A stretch of 64,000 nt of DNA. It comes from Mucor racemosus (Eukaryota; Mucoromycota; Mucoromycetes; Mucorales; Mucoraceae). Position 1 is the stretch's first letter, and each line of letters opens with the position of its first letter. The stretch is from NCBI GenBank assembly GCA_027405735.1, contig JAPEHQ010000013.1:310001-374000 (forward strand), read 5' to 3'. Position numbers and translations under genes: made by a program. The notes beneath the pieces are model-generated. The model saw nothing but the letters and a program-made list of their open reading frames with translations. It did not search any database and was not told where the DNA came from. This document shows, piece after piece, positions 11,609 through 23,116 of this stretch.

Positions 11609-11755
11609 TGTATAAGTGGATTATTCTTTTTCAAATGGTTTGTTTATTATTTATTTGTTAAAATTAAGAATATTCTCTTCGATGACAGCTCTCAGTAATA
11701 TTTATTTGTGAAACATTTCATGCAGAAAGCTGATCATAAGACATTTATTGATTTG

Positions 11756-11823
11756 AAGTCCCTCATTAGGGTGGGACTTGAGTCCGGGACTCAGTATGCG
11801 AACTTGAAGATAAGTCCCTATTA
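11756..11823. promoter_or_regulatory. Right-end AAGTCCC / GGGACTT motif cluster and TATTA edge
   Basis: Within about 65 bp of the right edge are AAGTCCC at 11756, the inverse GGGACTT at 11773, GAGTCC at 11780, GGGACTC at 11786 and AAGTCCC at 11812, the last abutting the TATTA at 11819-11823. The same arrangement ends copy 1 at 8852-8919. The motifs face both ways here and one way at the left end. Likely recombinase recognition sites; this is an inference from position and repetition. Confidence 0.5.
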
Positions 11824-11905
11824 ATTTCATTCCAATAAACGACACCTCTTCACTTGGTTAAAGTTTTATTTTATTTTATAATTTATGTTATGATAAATCT
11901 CTGTT
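11824..11905 (+). repeat. LTR-like repeat B, right part
   Basis: Resumes the element begun at 5794. It carries CCAATAAACGACACCTCTTC, matching TTTTAATAAACGAAATCTC in the intact relative (reverse complement near 33010-33030), followed by a T-rich tail. The exact right edge is unclear. Confidence 0.5.
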
Positions 11906-12039
11906 CATTGGCTTTCAAAGCTAAAAGATTGAAAATTGCTGCCTCTTTTTTTCGGTGATACGGTCAAACTATGATTCCCATTATATACAATTTATTCACT
12001 TTAGATTCAAACGAATTTAAAAATATATGCCAATGTATC

Positions 12040-12560
12040 TGATATATTCAATTTTAATCCAAAAACGCGTTTTCAGAAATATCTTATTTTTTTGCAGTTG
12101 ATATAACTTTTTCAGTGCTAAATGTTTCAGATATTTACAGGTATTTTCCTGCTAAAATTAGAAAATTTTAAGGATTCATATCTCTGCCAAACATTAAGCT
12201 ATATTAACATTTTCTAATGATGAAACATATTTATTTTGAAGTACTCTATAACACAATTCAATATAAAAAAATTATGAGCATTTTTATTTCTTTTACTTTT
12301 TTGATGTTTGTGTAGTAGATTTCAAAATATCAATTAAACTAAGCAGCATTTTTTTTACATTTATGCCACTCACCTTGGTCAGCTCTCTCAGACTCAATTT
12401 AGTTTCTTTCAAAACATTGATTTTTCGTGGAGATATCCTCAAAAATGTATAAAAAAGCAAAGTTACACTCAATAAAATGCAAAACGTTACACTCCATAAG
12501 TTAAAATGGATTTTTTTTAAAAAAAAATCGATTTCCAACTTTTTTCCCATGAATTTTTAA
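12040..12560 (-). repeat. Dispersed repeat family 2, copy 1
   Basis: Related copies lie at 13180-13700 (-), 37430-38310 (+) and 50700-51240 (-), with a fragment near 52290-52400. Read on the minus strand, a stretch near 12296-12450 stays open and encodes YTFLRISPRKINVLKETKL followed by SLRELT...NVKKMLLSL, which recurs in the other copies. It is either a decayed protein-coding mobile element or a repeat with accidental reading frames. Confidence 0.6.
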
Positions 12561-13179
12561 ATGTAATAAAGTAAACATGGATCCTGATACAAATCAATGC
12601 TTCAATGACGATGATGTTATTTGTATATTTTTCGCCTTTTTTTGTGCAGAGATATAACCGCTCAAAGAATTGGAGAAATATCAGAAAAACAAGAATAACT
12701 ACTGATTCCATTAAATAGACCTCAGTTGTAGTTGTAATTAAAGTTGTTTATCTACGTTACCTGCAAATTATTTGTTAGAAATATATAAAGCTAAAATAAA
12801 ATTTCAAAGATTCTAACCCGTAAAACGCACCAAACACGCATAAATCATTAATGCCTCCTTACAAAATCATTGAACCAGAATGGCAGTTTAATAAAGATAC
12901 TCGTGCACAACAATATCTATAGCCCTGTTTTTATTTTTTTCAAAATCATTAATTTTTGATGGGGTAATGAAGATATTAAAGTGTAGCCTTGTTTTTTGAC
13001 CCCAACCCCCATCCGAAAATCGCGATTTTAAGCGATTTTCAAAACAAATTTGTAAAAACCTCTTATTGCAATTAGCATGAATCGATGTAGAATTTGAAGA
13101 GCTACAAATAACAATTAATTGAATATAGTTATTACTATAATGTCTATGGAGAAAATAGGGAAAAACAGATACATTTTTC

Positions 13180-13700
13180 TTTGAATTTGGCTTTTACTGC
13201 TTAAATTCAAAAAGTTGAAACTTTGAGTCTTAATATTTCTGAAAAAAATTAAGATATACTAATACTTTCTAATAATGAAATTTATTTGTTTTGAAGAGTT
13301 TTATAATATATCTCAGTATAAAAAAATTCTGAGCATTTTTATTTTTTTTTCATTTTTTTGACATTTTTGTAGTAGATTTCAAAATATCCGTTAAATTGAG
13401 CTGCATTTTTTACATTTACGTCATTAAGCGCGTTTAGCTCTCTCGGATCCAATTTAGTTTTTTTAAAAATATTGATTTTTCGTGGAGATATCTTCAAAAA
13501 TGTGTACAAAGGGATACCTTTGCTTCTAACTTCAATTTTTCTCCTGCATACACTCATCCCAAATTCCGAATTTGAAAAAAAAAAATTGCACAAAAATGTC
13601 GTTTTCTCTACAAAAAATGCAGCTGGAGGGCTTAGCAATAACTCAGTCGATAGATAATTTTGCTGCGCATCCTTTTCATTACTTACCACTTTAATAAACT
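13180..13700 (-). repeat. Dispersed repeat family 2, copy 2
   Basis: Second minus-strand copy next to the first. The open stretch 13339-13689 encodes 116 codons including LYTFLKISPRKINIFKKTKL and NVKNAAQFNGYFEIYYKN. Upstream lies the sequence CAAATTCGGAATTTGGGAT, equivalent to the point where a solo LTR interrupts the copy at 37.4 kb. No start codon context or splice structure convinces me of a gene. Confidence 0.6.
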
Positions 13701-15905
13701 ATTTTGTATACATTATTTCAGATTTTTTCCAAAAAAATTTATAAAATTAAATAATGGTTTAAAATGGAATTTTAAAGTTGCACTTAATGCACAGTAATAT
13801 ACGAATAACATATCTTGATTTCGTTATCTAACAGCTATTTTTGAAGAATTCTAGTACACGTTTTAAACAAAAATCTCTCTTTTTCTGCTTAAACCTTAAA
13901 GAATAAAGCAGCTGGAAAAAATAATCTTAATCCTTGAATATTGATCCAAATAGATTGTAAGGCTCAAATATATACTATTTAACTGTAACCGTATCCAGTG
14001 CTATAGCTTTCGTTAGTGTTAGTGTCGATCCTGGTTTTGCCAGCTAAATTTACTAATAGAAGTTGGGTTCGACAACAATTCTAGTTTTAGTATCCTACTG
14101 ATTTGCTGGTTAAATCGTAGGAATCAAGTGCGCCCTTTTTTTGAAATAGGTTTTGTGCCCAGAAGACCGTTCAAAAGCAGAAATAACGCTAAATCAGCTA
14201 AACGCAGCATATAAGACAATGACAGCTACCGAAATTAATAAGTGAATATCTTCTTTATGCATAATTAAAGTTGTAGTACAGTTTGTTCTATATACATCAA
14301 TTCTATAAAACATCATTGAGTTTAAATATTGATTTAGACAACTCTAAGCAAATAAATATCAGAAAGATATCGGAAAATTGTAAGCCATTATTTCATAAAT
14401 GAGTTGCTTTATTAGATGACCAATAGTGAATAATAAATCAAATAGTGGACAGCGTTATGTACTAGATATTTTTTAAATTTTTAAAAATATAATTTTTCGT
14501 TGGAATTATTGATATATAAATCAAGATTTGAAGCTAGATTGGAAAGGATATAATTGATAAATACTGATATCTGTTATATGATTTATTGTCAGATTTCAAA
14601 CATTCTCTATACTTCCTGCATATTGCATATTGCATACTTAGACCTTAAAATTGTGAGGAACACTCTAGCACGTATCCACCATAACGTTTACATGGTTGAC
14701 TATCATTAATTTTCTACATAATACGAATACATTAAAGAACACTTCAAACACTTAGTGTCCACATATTTTTTGCTTACTTTTCAGCTGTGATTGAGATGAG
14801 GAATGGTGGCCTTTTGAGGATGCAAAATGCAAAATTCTTTGAACAATGTATACATTTTTTGAAAGAGAGTAATCATTGGCAATCTTTGCTTTTTTGGTTT
14901 TTTTGGATTTTATCAAGCCAAAATTTAAGAAACTTCAAAGAATGAAAAAAGTGAAAATGGTCAGACAAATTAGTTCTTTCAGGTACGGCCCTAATTAGGC
15001 TTTCTGAATGTCGACACTGTTATACTCAAACATTCTCATATCTCAATTGAAAGCCCAATCTAAAAATTTGCTATCTTTTGGGGTCAAGATTTGGGCATAC
15101 AGTATTTCATAAATAAAAATAGCATGCTAAGTGTAATAGTTTGGAGGACACCAAGTGGTACAATGCTAAATTAAGTGTTGTTATTAGGATTAAAAGAATA
15201 TTGGTCAGGCGGGTCTCACTACTAGAGGGAGAAAATCTAATTTTGCATTAATTTGTCAAAAACCCAGATATACACTTTGTAAAATTTATGCAAAATTTAT
15301 AAATCTCGTACAATAATTCGTATGGTTCCATCTATTTTGGGTCTGCGTCTTGCCCAGCATTCTTTGTATTTTCCAAAAGACAATAAGTAAAGAATTAACA
15401 TTTAGTGATTTCGATCGATGGGTGTTAGTATCAAATGTAACAGTATTTGATCAACACGCTGTTTTCAAGTGGCTTCAATATAAGGTTTACTGAATCTAAC
15501 GAATGAATTCCTGTACTATGTTTAAATTGCCCCCCTTTATTTCAAAGAAGCGTTGCTAAAGTTTCAAAACATATGAATAAAACCAAGTCATGGTAACACA
15601 TCTTTCTTTCATGTAGTAGTTACTTTAACAATAACAAAAGCAACAGAACTTTTCACACGAAGCAATACAAAAAAGACAAGAAAGCAAATCTTCTTCTTCT
15701 TCAGCATATCAAGTTTAGATATACTTGGCTTTTCTTTTTCTTTCCCCTTGAATAGTATAAATCAATCAATCATAAAAAGCTTGGATATCTTCTTTTTTTT
15801 TTCCTTTTTCCTTTGATTAACTGTATATTCCCACCCCTTTTCAATAAGCTTTCTCTTTCTTCTTTCCTCTTTTACTTTATATTATTTAGCGTCTCTTTCT
15901 TTAAT
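13700..15905. other. Intergenic, no recognised gene
   Basis: About 2.2 kb of AT-rich DNA. It holds a short tandem GCATATT run near 14625, and a piece near 14030 similar to 29120-29150 (TTTTGCCAGCTAAATTTACTA). From about 15.6 kb there is a pyrimidine-rich leader that should be the promoter and 5' UTR of the HMG-box gene. No coding region is supported. Confidence 0.4.
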
Positions 15906-16999
15906 ATGTTGGTCAATCATCATTGTCTACTACAACAACAATCACCTTATTTATCACCAAAACAACATGCTACTATGTCAACAGCAGTAGAAGATGAACA
16001 GGAACAAAATGGTAATTTAAAAGACCTGGAAATGATTGGATCAAATAACTACAATAGTAAAAGAGCACCCAACTCTTTCTTATTGTATAGTGCAAAAAGA
16101 CGCCATGATCTACAATCTGATGGACATCAAATTACTACTCAACAACTGGCAGAAGAATGGAAGAATATGACAAAAGATCAAAAAGCAGAATTCCAAAATC
16201 AATCACAATGTCTTCAGTTCACATTAGATATTGATAACCGTGCTCCAACTACAGCAAATTCAAGGAAAAAGCATCCCTTTATACCCAAAATTGTAGTTCC
16301 TCCGCCTTCTTCGATGGTTATCCCTAATGATCACTCTGATGATTCATCTCCTATTAGCAGAGATAGAGATGATGAAGATGACGATGAATCTTATTTCATG
16401 CAAAATACTTCAACTCATCATCTTTATCATCAGCCTTGCCAACAGCAGCAACAACAGTATTATAATCAACATCAACATCAACAATCTACTCATAACCATC
16501 ACTTGTCAAATATTTTACTGGATTCGTTTCAACATAATAGTAACAACAATAATAATCATTCACCACATCCAATGTACGCATCAAATCAACAGCAACAACA
16601 CCATCGCCAAGAACAGCGTTATTATCATCATCACACTTCTCCACCACCGCCGCTCCCTTCATCTACACACATAGATAACCATTACCATCATCAGCAACAA
16701 CACCAACAGCAGCAGCCTCGTCCTTCTTATCATTATCATCATTTGATGAATGACACTTCACCAATAGCGTCTCCGCCTACACCTTACCATTTTCATCAAC
16801 ACCGTCAGCTATATCCTTCCAATAATTCTAGTAGTTGCAGTAACAGTAGCCAATCTAATACCGCTACACCTCCTACTCATAATGGATATACTACAACAAC
16901 AACAACTACAAAATTGATTCCTAATTTATCTTATTCGGCCGCAGCAGAAGCAGCAGCCCTTGAATCGCTTTCATTTAATGGAGAAAAAGAACATATTCA

Positions 17000-17030
<31 letters not shown>

Positions 17031-18224
17031 CAACAGCAGCAGCAGCAACAACAACATCAACAAAAAGAAAAAATGACAAAACCCAATCCTTCTAATACAG
17101 TAATCAAATCACCGTCATCTTCAACAACATCAACTTTGGCTGCAAGTCAAGGCACAAAAAGAAAGTATGGTATTTTACCTGAAAAGGTGAAACGGCCGCC
17201 GAATGCGTACTTGTTGTTTAATCGGGACATGCGTCGTCAATTGCATGATGTTAATCAAGGACTAAGCTCTGGAGAAATAAGTAAATCAATTAGTCAACGA
17301 TGGAAACAACTCTCAACAGTAAGTCTTTTTATTTCTTCATTTTGCATGATGTTAACTTTTTTTTTTTTTTTTTTGCTAATATAGATTGAAAAAGACTTTT
17401 ATTTCAAAGAAGAATTAAAATTAAAAGAACAACATAAACTTGGTCATGATAACTTTATTTATACAAGAAGATCAAAAGCAGAAATGAAGCAAGCTGGGCA
17501 AATGAAAAAGCAACAACAGCAACATCAAATCAAACAACCAGCTCCTCCATTACCTCAACAATTACCAACAAAGACCCAAATTCCTATAGCATCATCTGCT
17601 ATTACCGTTACGAAAAAACTAACAAACATCAAAAATAAATCAACTAGTATAGTGGGGCGTGATCCGCGTGGCCGAAAAAAGAAAAAGGCAGATGATACTC
17701 TACCAAAGCATCCCATGTCCGCTTACTTACATTTTGCCAAAGAGATGCGACCTATAATGAAAAAACGGTTTCCGGATGCTCGTCTTGTAGAAATTAGTAA
17801 AGAGATTGGAAATGAATGGCGCGCCATGGCTCAAATCGATTTACAAAAATGGATGGATATGGCAAATGTTGATAAAGCTAGATATGCAAAAGAGATGAAG
17901 GAGCGTTATATTCAAAGTCAACAACAACAACAACAAGAGAATATAACTGTAAATGATGATGCTCAATCATTTAGTAGTAGTAGTATTAGTAGTGAAACCT
18001 CTTCTACTGCTAGTGGTTTATTGTCCATAACAACCGCAACAGCAAGAAAAAGAAAATTTTCTTCCATTTCTTCCACTTCAACCATATCTACTAGCAATAA
18101 TAGTACTACTAATAACGCTGCAATTGATGATCTGGATAGTGACATTATTGCGACGGTTGCACAAATGGTAAATGCCAATGCCAATGCTAATACTCCTACT
18201 AAAGAGAATGGCAGCAGGGGGTGA
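15906..18224 (+). CDS. Triple HMG-box DNA-binding protein, Q/H-rich
   Basis: Predicted nuclear DNA-bending or transcription-regulating protein of 750 residues in two exons (15906-17318 and 17385-18224); the intron has a T-tract of 18. Box 1 is at about 51-100 (SKRAPNSFLLYSAKRRHDL...EWKNMTKDQKAEF), box 2 at about 428-500 (VKRPPNAYLLFNRDMRRQL...SQRWKQLS), and it spans the splice junction. Box 3 is at about 578-645 (PKHPMSAYLHFAKEMRPIM...EWRAMAQIDLQKW). Between boxes 1 and 2 lie long Gln/His/Asn-rich stretches and a 19-residue Gln run near 366-385. I chose the ATG at 15906; the open frame extends upstream without a Met, and an ATG at 15975 is an alternative. It is not a mating-locus sexM/sexP type, which has a single box. 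Confidence 0.85.
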
Positions 18225-19641
18225 TAATAAAGTTGTGAATCACTCGTTGCATACATATATCTATAATTATTTAATATTAATAAACCATGTCTATTTTTGT
18301 TTATTTAATATTCTAGAATCTTGATGTAAGATGGCGACATTGTGTATACATATAATTTATGTTTGTATCTTGTTGGATCTATAAAATTATGTTAAATTAA
18401 ATTGTTGTGTGCATAAATGACATTATTACAGTGTGAATATACAAATAAATTTGGGGGAGGGGTAAATTGAAGCAAATACATCTACTTTAATAGCTTGATA
18501 ACTAAAACTAGTAAATAAGCATCTTATTTTTTACCTAGAATATTCAGTTAATGTCGTAGTTGTTGTAATGTATCATCGTAAATATCCTTTATGATAGAGA
18601 AAAATTCTTTAAATGATTTTATAGCAATATATAAAAACGGTTTATAGATTAAATCAATTAATTTGAAGTTTTCTGCATGTTTAGCTGATGATCGTGTTTT
18701 TTCTGCTATCTTAGTATTATAGATTTAACAATTGTATAAGGATTGATTCAAGCAGTAGGTCAAGGTTTTAGGGTTGAGAAGTATTCAAATACCGACAGTT
18801 TCGCGATTTTTCGATTTGCTCGATTTTGTTGTTTTTGGATCCCAAAATTTGTTTTCGGCGGATTACTCAAAATCCTCTATGCAAGTTTCCAAGGTCTATT
18901 AATACTTTTAAGTACTCCCTTTTGAGGCGCATTAAATGATAGTATTTTATTAGAATTTTTCCCGTTAAAATTTTGAGTAATTTGTAAAAATATGAAAATA
19001 CGTTTTTCGAACAAATGTTAGTTTCTGATATAAGAAATTGACTTTTAAACAAAATTATAGGCTGAATTGAAGAATTTTGGTCATTTTGAGCTTAGGAAAT
19101 GCATAGTAAAAAGTTTCGTTTTTGACGTTAAAACCCCAATTTTTCATTTGGTATCCATTTTCATGAGAGATAACAAGGATCCAGACCTCAAATTTTGGTC
19201 GATTTTTCATGACCTCAAAGATGCAAGAAAAAAATATAGCACGTTGCTACGGAATCAGAGAAATAGTTTTGGCTGGGTTTGCGAATGGGAAACTGCCTAA
19301 AAGCGTCTAAAACAATTCTTTAAATTGCCAAATCAGGGTGTTTTACAGTGAAAATGTGTATATTTGAGAGTTATAATCTGATTATTGCTAATAGGTTTGA
19401 ATGTTTTTACCAATGTTACAATTACTGCTACTATTACAATGTCAAATTGACTTTGAATCGGATTCCCAAGTGCCTGGTTGTTATTAATGAAGAAAGTTCA
19501 GGGCAAGTTAGAACATCATTGTGGGCTCCGCCTATTTTGCATTGGAGAAATCTAAACACAACAAAAGAAAGAAAATATTCTTTAGTTTTCTTTTTGTTTC
19601 GCTTTGTTTCGTTTCCTTTCTAACCATTTTTTCGAGTTATC
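18225..19641. other. Intergenic, no recognised gene
   Basis: About 1.4 kb. The stretch 18.75-19.3 kb has longer open frames on the plus strand (for example around 19067-19300) but no motif, no consistent start and no homology that I recognise. It may be a decayed gene or repeat. The last 60 bp are pyrimidine-rich and lead into the methyltransferase start. Confidence 0.35.
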
Positions 19642-20610
19642 ATGGCAGTAGAACAACAACAGTACAAGTATGATCGAGATTTTGAGATTGGAAATTTACC
19701 CGAGGGTTTAAATGTTACTGCATCTGAAGGAGCACCTGGTTATTTAAACACTAGTTCACTTGAACTAAAGCAAGATATTGGTCAATTTGGACTAGCTGGC
19801 AAAATATGGCAGAGGTGTGTTTGTGTATCCTTTTTTGACATAGTTTCATATATTGAATTTTTTTGATATAGTGCCTATACTTTACAAGCATTATTCTCAC
19901 CTGATACCCGATCGATTATCGAACCAAGCAACCCCATACCAGAAATATATTACAAAAACACCGCCTCATCAGCTGATAATAATGATCATTTAAAGCCGTT
20001 TCGTATTCTTGAGCTTGGCGCAGGCACGGGTTATGTAGGTATTGCATTAGCACAACAATTGCGTAAACCAGTACAAGTGTATATTACAGATTTGGAGCAA
20101 GTTGTACCGTTAATAGAAGAAAATGTCGATTTTCATTACAATGAATATACAAATGATACATGCGCTGCTGAAATTATTGTAGATCGACTTCATTGGGGTA
20201 ATCATCAGGATGCCAAAAGATTGGTTGAACAAGGCCGTTTTGATCTCGTAGTAGTCAGTGATTGTGTTTACTTTCCTGAATTATTTGGCATGTTATTGGA
20301 TACACTTTTGGATGTTTGTGATGCTTCTACTCAAGTAGTGATTGGTTACAAATGTCGTTCGCTTGAAAAGGAAGTTGGATTTTGGCAAGATTATTTTGGT
20401 AGATATTTTGAATATGAGCCTGTACGTAAAATTGAAGTTTCCCAAGAACAAGATGAAGATGGAAATACTGTGGAAAAGCAAGAGATTGGAGATTTCTTGG
20501 GCGCAGAAGATCAATTGTTTGTATTTATTGGAACGAAACGAACGGGAAATCAAGTCAAAACTGCAGATGATACTTTTACAACCTTATTATTTTGCTCAAT
20601 GGGAATTTAA
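19642..20610 (+). CDS. METTL21/EFM-type protein lysine methyltransferase
   Basis: Predicted SAM-dependent methyltransferase of the family 16 (METTL21-like), which modifies lysines in chaperones or elongation factors. Two exons, 19642-19814 and 19872-20610, give 303 residues. The SAM-binding motif I LELGAGTGYVG is at about 104-114, motif post-I acidic D in ITDLEQVVPLIEENV near 131, and the family D-x-x-Y signature DCVY is at 188-191 (VVVSDCVYFPELF). The C-terminal extension carries an acidic segment. The exact substrate cannot be told from the sequence. Downstream, 348 bp separate it from the PKA regulatory subunit. Confidence 0.85.
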
Positions 20611-20958
20611 GTGAACCACGAGGGAAAGGGAAATCTCGCGTTACATTTTGATGTGAGTGTGCACGCACACACACTAATTAAAAAACGTGGAAAAACTATT
20701 ATTATACTATAGAATAGACTTGGTAAGTTGGTCGCTGTAGTATTAAATTTGATATGTGTGTGCATGTAAAAGAAAAGTTTTTTTTTTCCCTTTCCCCTCT
20801 ATCTCTTTCTTCCCTCCTATTTTTTTCTATTCTTTCTTTTTCTCTCTTAAAAAAAATACGAGCAATTTAACATTGCTATTATTATTCTATATCAACAACA
20901 GTTTTTCTATTTCATAAATAAATCAAACCAAAAAAAAATCCTAAAAAGCTAAAAAAAA

Positions 20959-22451
20959 ATGACCTTTTCATTTGGTGAGCCGTTTCCACAGGATCAACAA
21001 CAACAACAACAACAACAACAACCACAGCAATTTAATTTTTCGTATGCCGATGAATATACTCAACTCTTGACCGAGTTACATGAAGTTTACTGCAAAGACC
21101 AACCTCATGATGTATTGCAATATTGTGCCAATTTCTTTAACCGAAAATTAGAAGAGCAAAGATCTAGTTACTTTCGTGAACAGCATGGTTTAGGTAAAAT
21201 AAAATTAAAATTAATATCTAGTATTTTATTCTGACATTAGTAAAAATCGTTGATAGAAATTGAGCATCATCCTTTGGCCGAGAATGGTGGTAATAATAGT
21301 ATGTTTGCGCCTGAAACTGCTTATAGTAGCTTTAGTAGTAATAGTAGTAGCCATCATTATGAAAACGATCAAGATGTTGATGATGATATTTTCCATGATG
21401 CTGACAACGACGACGATGATGATGAGGATGATGAGGATGATGAGGAACGGGATAATTTCTCTACAGCACCTCTCAATAGTATTCCTGCTGCTGCTAATTA
21501 CAATCGAGGAAGACGTACTTCAGTTAGCGCTGAATCCATGGCACCATCCTCTCAAGGATTTGTTAAAAAAGTAATTTCTAAAACACCAGCTCAAATAGAA
21601 GGAATCAAAAAGAGTGTAGGTAATAACTTTTTATTCAAAAATCTCGATGAAGAACATCATCAAGATGTTGTTGATGCCATGGTAGAAACACTTGTGGCTG
21701 AAGGAACATCTATTATTGAGCAAGGCGGAGTGGGCGACTTTTTTTATGTTGTTGAATCAGGCACATTTAATTGCTTTATTACAACAAAAGAAAATGACAT
21801 TGAAACTTCGCAAGTTGTAGCAACATATGAAGCAGGAGGCAGTTTTGGTGAGTTGGCGCTCATGTATAATGCACCACGTGCCGCAACCATTGTAGCTACT
21901 TCAAATGCTGTCTTATGGGCTCTTGATCGTGTTACATTTAGAACTATTTTAATGGAAAATACTTCTCGCAAACGCAAAATGTATGAATCATTTTTAGAGG
22001 AAGTGCCTTTACTCAAATCATTGGAACCTTATGAACGTCATAAAATCGCAGATGCTTTAGAATCTGTTTATTTCAATGATGGGGAACATGTTATTTTACA
22101 AGGTGATGTGGGAGATCAGTTTTATATTATTGAATCTGGTCTTGCTGTGTTTTATAAAGTCGATGATAATGGAGATCAACAAGAAGTGAATCAATTTGAA
22201 AGAGGAGCCTATTTTGGAGGTAAGAAGTAGGTTTAAGTGTATATAAATACAATATTTAACTCTTTGATGGCATTATAGAGCTTGCGTTACTTAACGATAG
22301 TCCAAGAGCAGCTACTGTAGTTGCAAAAGGTAGATTGAAGTGTGCTACATTGGGTAAAAAAGCTTTTACAAGATTATTAGGATCTGTTCATGAGATTCTA
22401 AAGAGAAATTCAGAAAATTACCATGCTATTATCAATCAACAACAGTTATAG
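20959..22451 (+). CDS. pkaR: cAMP-dependent protein kinase regulatory subunit
   Basis: Binds and inhibits the PKA catalytic subunit until cAMP releases it. Three exons (20959-21193, 21257-22219, 22279-22451) give 456 residues. An N-terminal Gln run is followed by the RIIa dimerisation/docking domain at about 30-75 ([32 protein letters not shown]). Then comes an acidic Asp/Glu run and the inhibitor sequence RRTSVSAE near 163-170, with a phosphorylatable Ser as in type II subunits and yeast Bcy1. Two cyclic-nucleotide-binding domains follow, with signatures [17 protein letters not shown] (about 272) and [16 protein letters not shown] (about 395). The second signature is split by intron 2 and joins cleanly as GEL, which confirms the splice. 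The intron 1 acceptor was chosen to keep frame. Confidence 0.95.
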
Positions 22452-23116
22452 ATCTCCTCTCTTTATTTTTTATCTCGTCCCCCCCCCCCTCCCTTTCTTT
22501 CTTTCTTTTTTTTCTTATTAGATGTTGATTGAATACACATTATCGTATTTCTTAACCCCAACTTCAAATTTTATTTAGTATATATCAAATATGTAAATAT
22601 ATATCCACTCTTTTATTCCAAATTAAACACATTGATATATAAAAATTGCTTAAAGTTAAGAATTATGCATGAATTTCATGTATATATATAGATACCATGG
22701 CAAAAGATTTGTTGTTTACAGACATGGCATAAAAAGTATGCATGAAAAAAAAATTCAGGCACCACATTTTCCGGCAGATTCTTTTTTGAGTGAGTCTTAA
22801 GGAATGCATTGCTATTGAAATAGACGATGATGTTTTATATGTAATACACAATGATACACAACATGAACCAAGATACAAATACTCATTCACTCGCTTTAAA
22901 TCGACATAAAATGCCCCTTTTGAGTATTAAACAACAAATACAACAACATGAATCCCTATTTTTATTTGATCTTTTGTTAGTCCCCCCTTCATTTCCCCTT
23001 TATTTGTATATCTCCCCTAATCTAATGAATTGCAATGTATCTATTATTTCTCTTCTTCTCTTATTCTTCTTCTTTTTGTTTTTCTTTATCTTTCTATTTT
23101 TTTACTTTTTCACATA

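Larger units (their letters stand above)
8915..11818 (-). mobile_element. Crypton DNA transposon, copy 2 of a tandem pair
   Basis: Second 2,904-bp unit in the same orientation, directly abutting the first. The junction at 8915-8919 reads right end-TATTA-left end, which is the arrangement expected in a circular excised element. The right outer edge is the TATTA at 11819-11823, beyond which the sequence returns to the interrupted LTR-like repeat. Predicted proteins of both copies are identical residue for residue. Confidence 0.9.

Noticed and set aside
6011..11823. Tandem Crypton as an assembly artefact
   Set aside because: Not excluded, but assemblers usually collapse identical tandems, and the junction is exactly at the element ends.
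14040..14100. GGGTTCGAC-like tRNA B box
   Set aside because: No A box or stems at the right distance; it falls in sequence shared with the relic at 29.1 kb.
16327..16674. 115-codon frame rich in Ile
   Set aside because: Alternate-frame reading of the CAT/CAA-rich part of the HMG-box gene.
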